64,000 nt of DNA from Saccharum officinarum (taxonomy: Eukaryota > Streptophyta > Magnoliopsida > Poales > Poaceae). Position numbers and translations under genes: made by a program. A model generated the notes under the pieces. The model saw only the letters and a list, made by a program, of their open reading frames with translations. It searched no databases and was not told the DNA's origin. Shown piece after piece: positions 43,837 through 60,226 of this stretch (the stretch's first letter is position 1; every line of letters starts with the position of its first letter). The DNA lies in NCBI GenBank assembly GCA_020631735.1, contig CM036201.1, positions 71,295,428 to 71,359,427 of the forward strand, written 5' to 3'.

Positions 43837-46800
43837 AAAAGCGTGCAAAAACTTTGAAATTTTTTTTCTTTATTTTCCTGAATTTTTTTGGCAATTTCGA
43901 TGAAACCAAACAGGGCGAAGCAATCTTGTTGTTGTGAGTGTGGGTAACAGTTGCAAGATGAACCTGTGCTGATAGAAGAATATGTGGAGCGATGGGTAGG
44001 CACACAATATGACAGCAAGGATTAGCAATTAACGAGTGCAGATTAGCGATTGTTCAATCTAGATCCAAAGTACAAATCACAGCTGCTGGCTAAGACGTGT
44101 CGAGACGTAGCGCAACAAGGTGAAACAAAGTACGATGGAAAGAACGCACAGAACAAGCAAATAACACGGATTTTTTCCTTTTTCCTGAATTTTCCCTGAT
44201 TTTTCCAAAAGGCACTAGTAGGAATCAAACTTTTTATTTTTTTTCACTATTTTTTTTATAATTTTCTCTGAACAAGGATCAAAAAAAGATGCAACTACAA
44301 AAATTGGCACCTACAACTGAGGTGGGATGTGGTCTACAGAAATACAGCACGTTCTCTAAAAAGCGTGCAAAAACTTTAACAATTTTTTTTCTTTATTTTC
44401 CTAAATTTTTTTTGGCAATTTCGATGAAACCAAACAGGGCGAAGCAATCTGTTGTTGAGCGTGGGTAACAGTTGCAAGATGAACCTGTGCTGATAGAAGA
44501 ATATGTGGAGCTATGGGTAGGCACACAATATGACAGCAAGGATTAGCAATTAACGAGTGCAGATTAGCGATTGTTCAATCTGGATCCAAAGTACAAATCA
44601 CAGCTGCTGGCTAAGACGTGTCGAGACGTAGCGCAACAAGGTGAAAACAAAGTACGATGGAAAGAACGCACAGAACAAGCAAATAATACAGATTTTTCCT
44701 TTTTCCTGAATTTTTTCCTGATTTTTCCAAAAGGCACTAGTAGGAATCAAACTTTTTTATTTTTTCACTATTTTTTTATAATTTTCTCTGAACAAGGATC
44801 AAAAAAGATGCAACACAAAAATTGGCACCTACAACTGAGGTGGGATGTGGTCTACAGAAATACAGCACGTTCTTTGAAAAGCGTGCAAAAACTTTAATAA
44901 TTTTTTTTCTTTATTTTCCTAAATTTTTTTTGGCAATTTCGATGAAACCAAACAGGACGAAGCAATCTATTGTTGAGCGTGGGTAACAGTTGCAAGATGA
45001 ACCTGTGCTGATAGAAAAATATGTGGAGCTATGGGTAGGCACACAATATGACAGCAAGGATTAGCAATTAACGAGTGCAGATTAGCGATTGTTCAATCCG
45101 GATCCAAAGTACAAATCACAGCTACTGGCTAAGACATGTCGAGACGTAGCGCAACAAGGTGAAAACAAAGGACGATGGAAAGAACGCACAGAATAAGCAA
45201 ATAACATGAATTTTTCCTTTTTCCTAGAATTTTTCCCCTGATTTTTCCAAAAGGCACTAGTAGGAATCAAACTTTTTTTATTTTTTTTACTATTTTTTAT
45301 ATAATTTTCTCTGAACAAGGATAAAAAAAATGCAACCACAAAAAATGGCACCTACAACTGAGGTGGGATGTGGTCTACAGAAATACAGCACGTTCTCTGA
45401 AACGTGCAAAAACTTTAAATAATTTTTTTCTTTATTTTCCTGATTTTTTTGGCAATTTCATGAAACCAAACAGGGCGAAGCAATCTGTTGTTGAGCGTGG
45501 GTAACAGTTGCAAGATGAACCTGTGCTGATAGAAGAAATATGTGGAGCGATGGGTAGGCACACAATATGACAGCAAGGATTAGCAATTAACGAGTGCAGA
45601 TTAGCGATTGTTCAATCCGGATCCAAAGTACAAATCACAGCTGCTGGCTAAGACGTGTCGAGACGTATGCAACAAGGTGAAAACAAAGTACGATGGAAAG
45701 AACGCATAGAACAAGCAAATAACACGGATTTTTCCTTTTTAATGAATTTTTCCCTGATTTTTCCAAAAGGCACTAGTACGAATCAAACTTTTTAATTTTT
45801 CACTATTTTTTTTATAATTTTCTCTGAACAAGGATAAAAAAAATGCAACTACAAAAATTGGCACCTACAACTGAGGTGGGATGTGGTCTACAGAAATACA
45901 GCACGTTTTCTAAAAAGCGTGCAAAAACTTTGACATTTTTTTTTCTTTATTTTTCTGAATTTTTTTGGCAATTTCGATGAAACCAAACAGGGCGAAGCAA
46001 TCTGTTGTTGAGCGTGGGTAACAGTTGCAAGATGAACCTGTGCTGATAGAAGAATATGTGGAGCGATGGGTAGGCACACAATATGACAGCAAGGATTAGC
46101 AATTAACGAGTGCAGATTAGCGATTGTTCAATCTGGATCCAAAGTACAAATCACAGCTGCTGGCTAAGACGTGTCGAGACGTAGCGCAACAAGGTGAAAA
46201 CAAAGTACGATGGAAAGAACGCACAGAACAAGTAAATAACACGGATTTTTCCTTTTTCCTGAATTTTTCCCTGATTTTTCCAAAAGGCACTAGTAGGAAT
46301 CAAACTTTTTATTTTTTTCACTATTTTTTTATAATTTTCTCTGAACAAGGATAAAAAAAGATGCAACTACAAAAATTGGCACCTACAACTGAGGTGGGAT
46401 GTGGTCTACAGAAATACAGCACGTTCTCTAAAAAGCGTGCAAAAACTTTGACAATTTTTTTTCTTTATTTTCCTGAATTTTTTTTGGCAATTTCGATGAA
46501 ACCAAACAGGGCGAAGCAATCTGTTGTTGAGCGTGGGTAACAGTTGCAAGATGAACCTGTGCTGATAGAAGAATATGTGGAGCTATGGGTAGGCACACAA
46601 TATGACAGTAAGGATTAGCAATTAACGAGTGCAGATTAGCGATTGTTCAATCTGGATCCAAAGTACAAATCACAGCTGCTAGCTAAGACGTGTCGAGACG
46701 TATCGCAACAAGGTGAAAACAAAGGACGATGGAAAGAACGCACAGAACAAGCAAATAACACGGATTTTTCCTTTTTCTGAATTTTCCCTGATTTTTCCAA

Positions 46801-48975
46801 AAGGCACTAGTAGGAATCAAACTTTTTTATTTTTTCACTATTTTTTTATAATTTTCTCTGAACAATGATCAAAAAAATGCAACCACAAAAATTGGCACCT
46901 ACAACTGAGGTGGGATGTGGTCTACAGAAATACAGCATGTTCTGTGAAAAGCGTACAAAAACTTTGATAATTTTTTTTCTTTATTTTCCTAAATTTTTTT
47001 GGCAATTTCGATGAAACCAAACAGGGCGAAGCAATCTGTTGTTGAGCGTGGGTAACAGTTGCAAGATGAACCTGTGCTGATAGAAGAATATGTGGAGCTA
47101 TGGGTAGGCACACAATATGACAGCAAGGATTAGCAATTAACGAGTGCAGATTAGCGATTGTTCAATCCGGATCCAAAGTACAAATCACAGCTACTGGCTA
47201 AGACATGTCGAGACGTAGCGCAACAAGGTGAAAACAAAGGACGATGGAAAGAACGCACAGAACAAGCAAATAACACGGATTTTTCCTTTTTCTAGAATTT
47301 TTCCCTGATTTTTCCAAAAGGCACTAGTAGGAATCAAACTTTTTTATTTTTTTACTATTTTTTTATAATTTTCTCTGAACAAGGATAAAAAAATGCAACC
47401 ACAAAAAATGGCACCTACAACTGAGGTGGGATGTGGTCTACAGAAATACAGCACGTTCTCTGAAAAGCGTGCAAAAACTTTGATAATTTTTTTCTTTATT
47501 TTCCTGATTTTTTTTGGCAATTTCGATGAAACCAAACAGGGCGAAGCAATCTGTTGTTGAGCGTGGGTAACAGTTGCAAGATGAACCTGTGCTGATAGAA
47601 GAATATGTGGAGCGATTGGTAGGCACACAATATGACAGCAAGGATTAGCAATTAACGAGTGCAGATTAGCGATTGTTCAATCCGGATCCAAAGTACAAAT
47701 CACAGCTGCTGGCTAAGACGTGTCGAGACGTAGCGCAACAAGGTGAAAACAAAGTACGATGGAAAGAACGCACAGAACAAGCAAATAACACGGATTTTTC
47801 CTTTTTAATGAATTTTTCCCTGATTTTCCAAAAGGCACTAGTAGGAATCAAACTTTTTAATTTTTTCACTATTTTTTTTATAATTTTCTCTGAACAAGGA
47901 TAAAAAAAATGCAACTACAAAAATGGCACCTACAACTGAGGTGGGATGTGGTCTACAGAAATACAGCACGTTCTCTAAAAAGCGTGCAAAAACTTTGACA
48001 TTTTTTTTTTCTTTATTTTCCTGAATTTTTTTTGGCAATTTCGATGAAACCAAACAGGGCGAAGCAATCTGTTGTTGAGCGTGGGTAACAGTTGCAAGAT
48101 GAACCTGTGCTGATAGAAGAATATGTGGAGCGATGGGTAGGCACACAATATGACAGCAAGGATTAGCAATTAACGAGTGCAGATTAGCGATTGTTCAATC
48201 TGGATCCAAAGTACAAATCACAGCTGCTGGCTAAGACGTGTCGAGACGTAGCGCAACAAGGTGAAAACAAAGTACGATGGAAAGAACGCACAGAACAAGC
48301 AAATAACACGGATTTTTTCTTTTTCCTGAATTTTTCCCTGATTTTTCCAAAAGGCACTAGTAGGAATCAAACTTTTTATTTTTTTCACTATTTTTTTATA
48401 ATTTTCTCTGAACAAGGATAAAAAAGATGCAACTACAAAAATTGGCACCTACAACTGAGGTGGGATGTGGTCTACAGAAATACAGCACGTTCTCAAAAAG
48501 CGTGCAAAAACTTTAACAATTTTTTTTCTTTATTTTCCTGAATTTTTTTTTGGCAATTTCGATGAAACCAAACAGGGCGAAGCAATCTGTTGTTGAGCGT
48601 GGGTAACAGTTGCAAGATGAACCTGTGCTGATAGAAGAATATGTGGAGCTACGGGTAGGCACACAATATGACAGTAAGGATTAGCAATTAACGAGTGCAG
48701 ATTAGCGATTGTTCAATCTGGATCCAAAGTACAAATCACAGCTGCTAGCTAAGACGTGTCGAGACGTATCGCAACAAGGTAAAAACAAAGGACGATGGAA
48801 AGAACGCACAGAACAAGCAAATAACACGGATTTTTCCTTTTTCCTAGAATTTTTCCCTGATTTTTCCAAAAGGCACTAGTAGGAATCAAACTTTTTATTT
48901 TTTTACTATTTTTTTTATAATTTTCTCTAAACAAGGATAAAAAAATGCAACCACAAAAAATAGCACCTACAACTA

Positions 48976-49197
<222 letters not shown>

Positions 49198-49486
49198 TTA
49201 GCAATTAACGAGTGCAGATTAGCGATTGTTAATCCGGATCCAAAGTACAAATCGCTGCTACTGGCTAAGACGTGGCGAGACGTAGCGCAACAAGGTGAAA
49301 ACAAAGGACGATGGAAAGAACGCACAGAATAAGCAAATAACACGGATTTTTCCTTTTTCCAGAATTTTTCCCCTGATTTTTCCAAAAGGCACTAGTAGGA
49401 ATCAAACTTTTTTATTTTTTTACTATTTTTTTATAATTTTCTCTGAACAAGGATCAAAAAAATGCAACCACAAAAATTGGCACCTA

Positions 49487-49711
<225 letters not shown>

Positions 49712-52700
49712 TTAGCAATTAACGAGTGCAGATTAGCGATTGTTCAATCTGGATCCAAAGTACAAATCACAGCTGCTGGCTAAGACGTGTCGAGACGTAG
49801 CGCAACAAGGTGAAAACAAAGTACGATGGAAAGAACGCACAGAACAAGCAAATAACACGGATTTTTTCTTTTTCCTGAATTTTTCCCTGATTTTTCCAAA
49901 GGCACTAGTAGGAATCAAACTTTTTATTTTTTTTCACTATTTTTTTTATAATTTTCTCTGAACAAGGATAAAAAAGATGCAACTACAAAAATTGGCACCT
50001 ACAACTGAGGTGGGATGTGGTCTACAGAAATACAGCACGTTCTCTAAAAAGCGTGCAAAAACTTTAACAATTTTTTTTCTTTATTTTCCTGAATTTTTTT
50101 TGGCAATTTCGATGAAACCAAACAGGGCGAAGCAATCTGTTGTTGAGCGTGGGTAACAGTTGCAAGATGAACCTGTGCTGATAGAAGAATATGTGGAGCT
50201 ATGGGTAGGCACACAATATGACAGCAAGGATTTGCAATTAACGAGTGCAGATTAGCGATTGTTCAATCCGGATCCAAAGTACAAATCACAGCTGCTGGCT
50301 AAGACGTGTCGAGACGTGTCGCAACAAGGTGAAAACAAAGGACGATGGAAAGAACGCACAGAATAAGCAAATAACACGGATTTTTCCTTTTTCTGAATTT
50401 TTCCCTGATTTTTCCAAAAGGCACTAGTAGGAATCAAACTTTTTATTTTTTTACTATTTTTTTATAATTTTCTCTAAACAATGATCAAAAAAATGCAACC
50501 ACAAAAATTGGCACCTACAACTGAGGTGGGATGTGGTCTACAGAAATACAGCACGTTCTCTGAAAAGCGTGCAAAAACTTTGATAATTTTTTTCTTTATT
50601 TTCCTGATTTTTTTTGGCAATTTTGATGAAACCAAACAGGGCGAAGCAATCTGTTGTTGAGCGTGGGTAACAGTTGCAAGATGAACCTGTGCTGATAGAA
50701 GAATATGTGGAGCTATGGGTAGGCACACAATATGACAGCAAGGATTAGCAATTAACGAGTGCAGATTAGCGATTGTTCAATCCGGATTCAAAGTACAAAT
50801 CGCTGCTACTGGCTAAGACATGTTAAGACGTAGCGCAACAAGGTGAAAACAAAGGACGATGGAAAGAACGCACAGAATAAGCAAATAACACGGATTTTTC
50901 CTTTTTCCAGAATTTTTCCCCTGATTTTTCCAAAAGGCACTAGTAGGAATCAAACTTTTTTATTTTTTTACTATTTTTTTATAATTTTCTCTGAACAATG
51001 ATCAAAAAAATGCAACCACAAAAATTGGCACCTACAACTGAGGTGGGATGTGGTCTACAGAAATACAGCACGTTCTCTGAAAAGCGTGCAAAAACTTTGA
51101 TAATTTTTTTCTTTATTTTCCTGAATTTTTTTTGGCAATTTCGATGAAACCAAACAGGGCGAAGCAATCTGTTGTTGAGCGTGGGTAACAGTTGCAAGAT
51201 GAACCTGTGCTGATAGAAGAATATGTGGAGCGATGGGTAGGCACACAATATGACAGCAAGGATTAGCAATTAACGAGTGCAGATTAGCGATTGTTCAATC
51301 CGGATCCAAAGTACAAATCACAGCTGCTGGCTAAGACGTGTCGAGACGTAGTGCAACAAGGTGAAAACAAAGTACGATGGAAAGAACGCACAGAACAAGC
51401 AAATAACACGGATTTTTCCTTTTTAATGAATTTTTCTCTGATTTTTCCAAAAGGCACTAGTAGGAATCAAACTTTTTTAATTTTTTCACTATTTTTTTTA
51501 TAATTTTCTCTGAACAAGGATCAAAAAGATGCAACTACAAAAATTGGCACCTACAACTGAGGTGGGATGTGGTCTACAGAAATACAGCACGTTCTCTAAA
51601 AAGCGTGCAAAAACTTTGACAATTTTTTTTCTTTATTTTCCTGAATTTTTTTGGCAATTTCGATGAAACCAAACAGGGCGAAGCAATCTGTTGTTGAGCG
51701 TGGGTAACAGTTGCAAGATGAACCTGTGCTGATAGAAGAATATGTGGAGCGATGGGTAGGCACACAATATGACAGCAAGGATTAGCAATTAACGAGTGCA
51801 GATTAGCGATTGTTCAATCTGGATCCAAAGTACAAATCACAGCTGCTGGCTAAGACGTGTCGAGACGTAGCGCAACAAGGTGAAAACAAAGTACGATGGA
51901 AAGAACGCACAGAACAAGTAAATAACACGGATTTTTCCTTTTTCCTGAATTTTTCCCTGATTTTTCCAAAAGGCACTAGTAGGAATCAAACTTTTTATTT
52001 TTTTTCACTATTTTTTTTATAATTTTCTCTGAACAAGGATCAAAAAAGATGCAACTACAAAAATTGCACCTACAACTGAGGTGGGATGTGGTCTACAGAA
52101 ATACAGCACGTTCTCTAAAAAGCGTGCAAAAACTTTAACAATTTTTTTTTTATTTTCCTGAATTTTTTTTGGCAATTTCGATGAAACCAAACAGGGCGAA
52201 GCAATCTGTTGTTGAGCGTGGGTAACAGTTGCAAGATGAACCTGTGCTGATAGAAGAATATGTGGAGCTATGGGTAGGCACACAATATGACAGTAAGGAT
52301 TAGCAATTAACGAGTGCAGATTAGCGATTGTTCAATCTGGATCCAAAGTACAAATCACAGCTGCTAGCTAAGACGTGTCGAGACGTATCGCAACAAGGTG
52401 AAAACAAAGGACGATGGAAAGAACGCACAGAACAAGCAAATAACACAGATTTTTCCTTTTTCCTGAATTTTTCCCTGATTTTTCCAAAAGGCACTAGTAG
52501 GAATCAAACTTTTTTATTTTTTCACTATTTTTTTATAATTTTCTCTGAACAAGGATAAAAAAGATGCAACCACAAAAATTGGCACCTACAACTGAGGTGG
52601 GATGTGGTCTACAGAAATACAGCACGTTCTTTGAAAAGCGTGCAAAAACTTTAATAATTTTTTTTCTTTATTTTCCTGATTTTTTTTGGCAATTTCGATG

Positions 52701-53869
52701 AAACCAAACAGGGCGAAGCAATCTGTTGTTGAGTGTGGTAACAGTTGCAAGACGAACCTGTGCTGATAGAAGAATATGTGGAGCTATGGGTAGGCACACA
52801 ATATGACAGAAAGGATTAGCAATTAACGAGTGCAGATTAGCGATTGTTCAATCCGGATCCAAAGTACAAATCACAGCTGCTGGCTAAGACGTGTCGAGAC
52901 GTAGCGCAACAAGGTGAAAAACAAAGTACGATGGAAAGAACGCACAGAACAAGCAAATAACACGGATTTTTCCTTTTTCCTGAATTTTTCCCTGATTTTC
53001 CCAAAGGCACAAAATCAAACTTTTTAATTTTTTCACTATTTTTTTTATAATTTTCTCTGAACAAGGATAAAAAAATGCAACTACAAAAATTGGCACCTAC
53101 AACTGAGGTGGGATGTGGTCTACAGAAATACAGCACGTTTTCCAAAAGCGTGCAAAAACTTTGACATTTTTTTTTCTTTATTTTCCTGAATTTTTTTTGG
53201 CAATTTCGATGAAACCAAACAGGGCGAAGCAATCTGTTGTTGAGCGTGGGTAACAGTTGCAAGATGAACCTGTGCTGATAGAAGAATATGTGGAGCTATG
53301 GGTAGGCACACAATATGACAGCAAGGATTAGCAATTAACGAGTGCAGATTAGCGATTGTTCAATCTAGATCCAAAGTACAAATCACAGCTGCTGGCTAAG
53401 ACGTGTCGAGACGTAGCGCAACAAGGTGAAAACAAAGGACGATGGAAAGAACGCACAGAACAAGCAAATAACACGGATTTTTCCTTTTTCCTGAATTTTC
53501 CCTGATTTTTCCAAAAGGCACTAGTAGGAATCAAACTTTTTTATTTTTTCACTATTTTTTTATAATTTTCTCTGAACAAGGATCAAAAAAAGATGCAACC
53601 ACAAAAATTGGCACCTACAACTGAGGTGGGATGTGGTCTACAGAAATACAGCACGTTCTTTGAAAAGCGTGCAAAAACTTTAATAATTTTTTTTCTTTAT
53701 TTTCCTAAATTTTTTTGGCAATTTCGATGAAACCAAACAGGGCGAAGCAATCTGTTGTTGAGCGTGGGTAACAGTTGCAAGATGAACCTGTGCTGATAGA
53801 AGAATATGTGGAGCTATGGGTAGGCACACAATATGACAGCAAGGATTAGCAATTAACGAGTGCAGATTA

Positions 53870-54534
53870 GCGATTGTTCAATCCGGATCCAAAGTACAAA
53901 TCACAGCTGCTGGCTAAGACATGTTGAGACGTAGCGCAACAAGGTGAAAACAAAGGACGATGGAAAGAACACACAGAATAAGCAAATAACACGGATTTTT
54001 CCTTTTTCCAGAATTTTTCCACTGATTTTTCCAAAAGGCATAGTAGGAATCAAACATTTTATTTTTTTACTATTTTTTTATAATTTTCTCTGAACAATGA
54101 TAAAAAAATGCAACCATAAAAATTGGCACCTACAAATAACACGGATTTTTCCTTTTTCCAGAATTTTTCCACTGATTTTTCCAAAAGGCACTAGTAACGA
54201 ATCAAACTTTTTAATTTTTTTACTATTTTTTTTATAATTTTTCTGATAATGATAAAAAAAATGCAACCCAAAATGGTACCAACAACTGAGGTGGGATGTG
54301 GTGTACAGAAATACAGCACGTTCTCTAAAAAGCGTGCAAAAATATTGACAATTTTTTTTCTTTATTTTCCTTAATTTTTTTGGCAATTTTGATGAAACCA
54401 AACAGGGCGAAGCAATCTGTTGTTGAGCGTGGGTAACAGTTGCAAGATGAACCTGTGCTGATAGAAGAATATGTGAAGCGATAGGTAGGCACACAATATG
54501 ACAGTAAGGATTAGCAATTAACGAGTGCAGATTA
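53870..54534 (+). repeat. Aberrant 665-bp satellite unit with internal duplication
   Basis: A block of about 140-150 bp is present twice in this unit. The phrase 'aataacacggatttttcc' with a following ccagaatttttccactg occurs at about 53985 and again at about 54136, after a partial 'ggcacctacaa'. The join at about 54133 fuses two points sharing the word 'acaaataac/caaataac', suggesting unequal exchange or replication slippage at microhomology. Confidence 0.85.
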
Positions 54535-57500
54535 GCGATTGTTCAATCCGGATCAAAGTACAAATCACAGCTGCTGGCTAAGACGTGTCGAGACGTAGCG
54601 CAACAAGGTGAAACAAAGTACGATGGAAAGAACGCACAGAACAAGCAAATAACACGGATTTTTCCTTTTTTCTGAATTTTTCCCTGATTTTTCCAAAAGG
54701 CACTAGTAGGAATCAAACTTTTTATTTTTTTCACTATTTTTTTTATAATTTTCTCTAAACAAGGATCAAAAAAAGATGCAACCACAAAAATTGGCACCTA
54801 CAACTGAGGTGGGATGTGGTCTACAGAAATACAGCACGTTCTCTAAAAAGCGTGCAAAAACTTTGACAATTTTTTTTCTTTATTTTCCTAATTTTTTTGG
54901 CAATTTCAATGAAACCAAACAGGGCGAAGCAATCTGTTGTTGAGCGTGGGTAACAGTTGCAAGATGAACCTGTGCTGATAGAAGAATATGTGAAGCGATG
55001 GGTAGGCACACAATATGACAGCAAGGATTAGCAATTAACGAGTGCAGATTAGCGATTGTTCAATCTGGATCCAAAGTACAAATCACAGCTGCTGGCTAAG
55101 ACGTGTCGAGACGTAGCGTAACAAGGTGAAAACAAAGTACGATGGAAAGAACGCACAGAACAAGTAAATAACACGGATTTTTCCTTTTTTCTGAATTTTT
55201 CCCTGATTTTTCCAAAAGGCACTAGTAGGAATCAAACTTTTTTTTTTCACTATTTTTTTTTATAATTTTCTCTGAACAAGGATCAAAAAAAGATGCAACT
55301 ACAAAAATTGGCACCTACAACTGAGGTGGGATGTGGTCTACAGAAATACAGCACGTTCTCTAAAAAGCGTGCAAAAACTTTAACAATTTTTTTTCTTTAT
55401 TTTCCTGAATTTTTTTTGGCAATTTCGATGAAACCAAACAGGGCGAAGCAATCTGTTGTTGAGCGTGGGTAACAGTTGCAAGACGAACCAGTGCTGATAG
55501 AAGAATATGTGGAGCTACGGGTAGGCACACAATATGACAGTAAGGATTTGCAATTAACGAGTGCAGATTAGCGATTGTTCAATCTGGATCCAAAGTACAA
55601 ATCACAGCTGCTAGCTAAAACGTGTCGAGACGTATCGCAACAAGGTGAAAACAAAGGACGATAGAAAGAACATACAGAACAAGCAAATAATACAGATTTT
55701 TCCTTTTTCCTGAATTTTTCCCAGATTTTTCCAAAAGGCACTAGTAGAAATCAAACTTTTTTATTTTTTCACTATTTTTTTATAATTTTCTCTTAACAAG
55801 GATCAAAAAAGATGCAACCACAAAAATTGGTACCTACAACTGGGGTGGGATGTGGTCTATAGAAATACAGCATGTTCTTTGAAAAGCGTGCAAAAACTTT
55901 AATAATTTTTTTTCTTTATTTTCCTAAATTTTTTTTGGCAATTTTGATGAAACCAAACAGGGCGAAGCAATCTATTGTTGAGCGTGGGTAACAGTTGCAA
56001 GATGAACCTGTGCTGATAGAAGAATATGTGAAGCGATAGGTAGGCACACAATATGACAGCAAGGATTAGCAATTAACGAGTGCAGATTAGCGATTGTTCA
56101 ATCCGGATCAAAAGTAGAAATCACAGCTCTGGCTAAGACGTGTCGAGACGTAGCGCAACAAGGTGATAACAAAGTACGATGGAAAGAACGCACAGAACAA
56201 GCAGATAACACGGATTTTTCCTTTTTTCTGAATTTTTCCCTGATTTTTCCAAAAGGCACGAGTAGGAATCAAACTTTTTATTTTTTTCACTATTTTTTTA
56301 TAATTTTCTCTGAACAAGGATAAAAAAAGATGCAACCACAAAAATTGGCACCTACAACTGAGGTGGGATGTGGTCTATAGAAATACAACACGTTCTCTAA
56401 AAAGCGTGCAAAAACTTTGACAATTTTTTTTCTTTATTTTCCTGAATTTTTTTTGGCAATTTCGATGAAACCAAACAGGGTGAAGCAATCTGTTGTTGAG
56501 CGTGGGTAACAGTTGCAAGATGAACCTGTGCTGATAGAAGAATATGTTGAGCGATGGGTAGGCACACAATATGACAGCAAGGATTAGCAATTAACGAGTG
56601 CAGATTAGCGATTGTTCAATCTGGATCCAAAGTACAAATCACAGCTGCTGGCTAAGACGTGTCGAGACGTAGCGCAACAAGGTGAAAACAAAGTACGATG
56701 GAAAGAACGCACAGAACAAGTAAATAACACGGATTTTTCTTTTTTCCTGAATTTTTCCCTGATTTTTCCAAAAGGCACTAGTAGGAATCAAACTTTTTAT
56801 TTTTTTCACTATTTTTTTTATAATTTTCTCTGAACAAGGATCAAAAAAAGATTCAACTACAAAAATTGGCACCTACAACTGAGGTGGGATGTGGTCTACA
56901 GAAATACAGCACGTTCTTTGAAAAGCGTGCAAAAACTTTAATAATTTTTTTTTATTTTCCTAAAATTTTTTGGCAATTTTGATGAAACCAAACAGGGCGA
57001 AGCAATCTATTGTTGAGCGTGGGTAACAGTTGCAAGATGAACCTGTGCTGATAGAAGAATATGTGGAGCTATAGGTAGACACACAATATGACAGCAAGGA
57101 TTAGCAATTAACGAGTACAGATTAGCGATTGCTCAATCCAGATCCAAAGTACAAATCACTGCTACTGGCTAAAACATGTTGAGATGTAGCGCAACAAGGT
57201 GAAAACAAAGGACGATGGAAAGAACACACAGAATAAGCAAATAACACGGATTTTTCCTTTTCCAGAATTTTTCCACTGATTTTTCCAAAAGGCACTAGTA
57301 GGAATCAAACTTTTTATTTTTTACTATTTTTTTTATAATTTTCTCTGAACAATGATAAAAAAAATGCAACCACAAAAATTGGCACCTACAACTGAGGTGG
57401 GATGTGGTCTACAGAAATACAGCACGTTCTCTAAAAAGCGTGCAAAAACTTTGATAATTTTTTTCTTTATTTTCCTGTTTTTTTTGGCAATTTCGATGAA

Positions 57501-59500
57501 ACCAAACAGGGCGAAGCAATCTGTTGTTGAGCATGGGTAACAGTTGCAAGATGAACCTATGCTGATAGAAGAATATGTGGAGCATTGGGTAGGCACACAA
57601 TATGACAACAAGGATTAGCAATTAACGAGTGCAGATTAGCGATTGTTCAATTCGGATCCAAAGTACAAATCACAGCTGCTGGCTAAGACGTGTCGAGACG
57701 TAGCGCAACAAGGTGAAAACAAAAGTACAATGGAAAGAACGCACAGAACAAGCAAATAACACGAATTTTTCTTTTTCCTGAATTTTTCCCTGATTTTTCC
57801 AAAAGGCACTAGTAGGAATCAAACTTTTTAATTTTTTCACTATTTTTTTATAATTTTCTCTGAACAAGGATAAAAAAATACAACCACAAAAATTGGCACC
57901 AACAACTGAGGTGGGATGTGGTCTATAGAAATACAGCACGTTCTCTAAAAGCGTGCAAAAACTTTGACAATTTTTTTTCTTTATTTTCCTGAATTTTTTT
58001 GGCAATTTCGATGAAACCAAACAGGGCGAAGCAATCTATTGTTGAGCGTGGGTAACAGTTGCAAGATGAACCTGTGCTGATAGAAGAATATGTGGAGCGA
58101 TGGGTAGGCACACAATATGACAGCAAGGATTAGCAATTAACGAGTGCAGATTAGCGATTGTTCAATCCGGATCCAAAGTACAAATCACAGCTGCTGGCTA
58201 AGACGTGTCGAGACGTAGCGCAACAAGGTGAAAACAAAGTACGATGGAAAGAACGCACAGAACAAGCAAATAACACGGATTTTTCCTTTTTTCTGAATTT
58301 TTCCGTGATTTTTCCAAAAGGCACTAGTAGGAATCAAACTTTTTATTTTTTCACTATTTTTTTATAATTTTCTCTGAACAAGGATCAAAAAAGATGCAAC
58401 CACAAAAATTGGCACCTACAACTGAGGTGGGATGTGGTCTACAGAAATACAGCACGTTCTCTAAAAAGCGTGCAAAAACTTTGACAATTTTTTTTCTTTA
58501 TTTTCCTGAATTTTTTTTGGCAATTTTGATGAAACCAAACAGGGCGAAGCAATCTGTTGTTGAGCGTGGGTAACAGTTGCAAGATGAACCTGTGCTGATA
58601 GAAGAATATGTTGAGCGATGGGTAGGCACACAATATGACAGCAAGGATTAGCAATTAACGAGTGCAGATTAGCGATTGTTCAATCTGGATCCAAAGTACA
58701 AATCACAGCTGCTGGCTAAGACGTGTCGAGACGTAGCGCAACAAGGTGAAAACAAAGTACGATGGAAAGAACGCACAGAACAAGTAAATAACACGGATTT
58801 TTCCTTTTTCCTGAATTTTTCCCTGATTTTTCCAAAAGGCACTAGTAGGAATCAAACTTTTTAATTTTTTCACTATTTTTTTTATAATTTTCTCTGAACA
58901 AGGATAAAAAAATACAACCACAAAAATTGGCACCAACAACTGAGGTGGGATGTGGTCTATAGAAATACAGCACGTTCTCTAAAAAGTGTGCAAAAACTTT
59001 AATAAATTTTTTTTCTTTATTTTCCTGAATTTTTTTGGCAATTTCGACGAAACCAAACAGGGCGAAGCAATCTATTATTGAGCGTGGGTAACAGTTGCAA
59101 GATGAACCTGTGCTGATAGAAGAATATGTGGAGCGATAGGTAGGCACACAATATGACAGCAAGGATTAGAAATTAACGAGTGCAGATTAGCGATTGTTCA
59201 ATCCGGATCCAAAGTACAAATCACAGCTGCTGGCTAAGACGTGTCGAGACGTAGCGCAACAAGGTGATAACAAAGTACGATGGAAAGAACGCACAGAACA
59301 AGCAAATAACACGGATTTTTCCTTTTTCTGAATTTTTCCCTGATTTTTCCAAAAGGCACTAGTAGGAATCAAACTTTTTTATTTTTTTCACTATTTTTTT
59401 ATAATTTTCTCTGAACAAGGATCAAAAAAGATGCAACCACAAAAATTGGCACCTACAACTGAGGTGAGATGTGGTCTACAGAAATACAACACGTTCTCTA

Positions 59501-59683
<183 letters not shown>

Positions 59684-59974
59684 TTAGCAATTAACGAGTG
59701 CAGATTAGCGATTGTTCAATCTGGATCCAAAGTACAAATCACAGCTGCTGGCTAAGACGTGTCGAGACGTAGCGCAACAAGGTGAAAACAAAGTACGATG
59801 GAAAGAACGCACAGAACAAGCAAATAACACGGATTTTTCCTTTTTCCTAAATTTTTCCCTGATTTTTCCAAAAGGCACTAGTAGGAATCAAACTTTTTAT
59901 TTTTTTCACTATTTTTTTATAATTTTCTCTGAACAAGGATAAAAAAAAGATTCAACTACAAAAATTGGCACCTA

Positions 59975-60202
<228 letters not shown>

Positions 60203-60226
60203 TTAGAAATTAACAAGTGCAGAATA

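Noticed and set aside
43330..44018. ORFs running through the second N gap
   Set aside because: They include unknown bases as coding sequence, so frames on either side cannot be linked.
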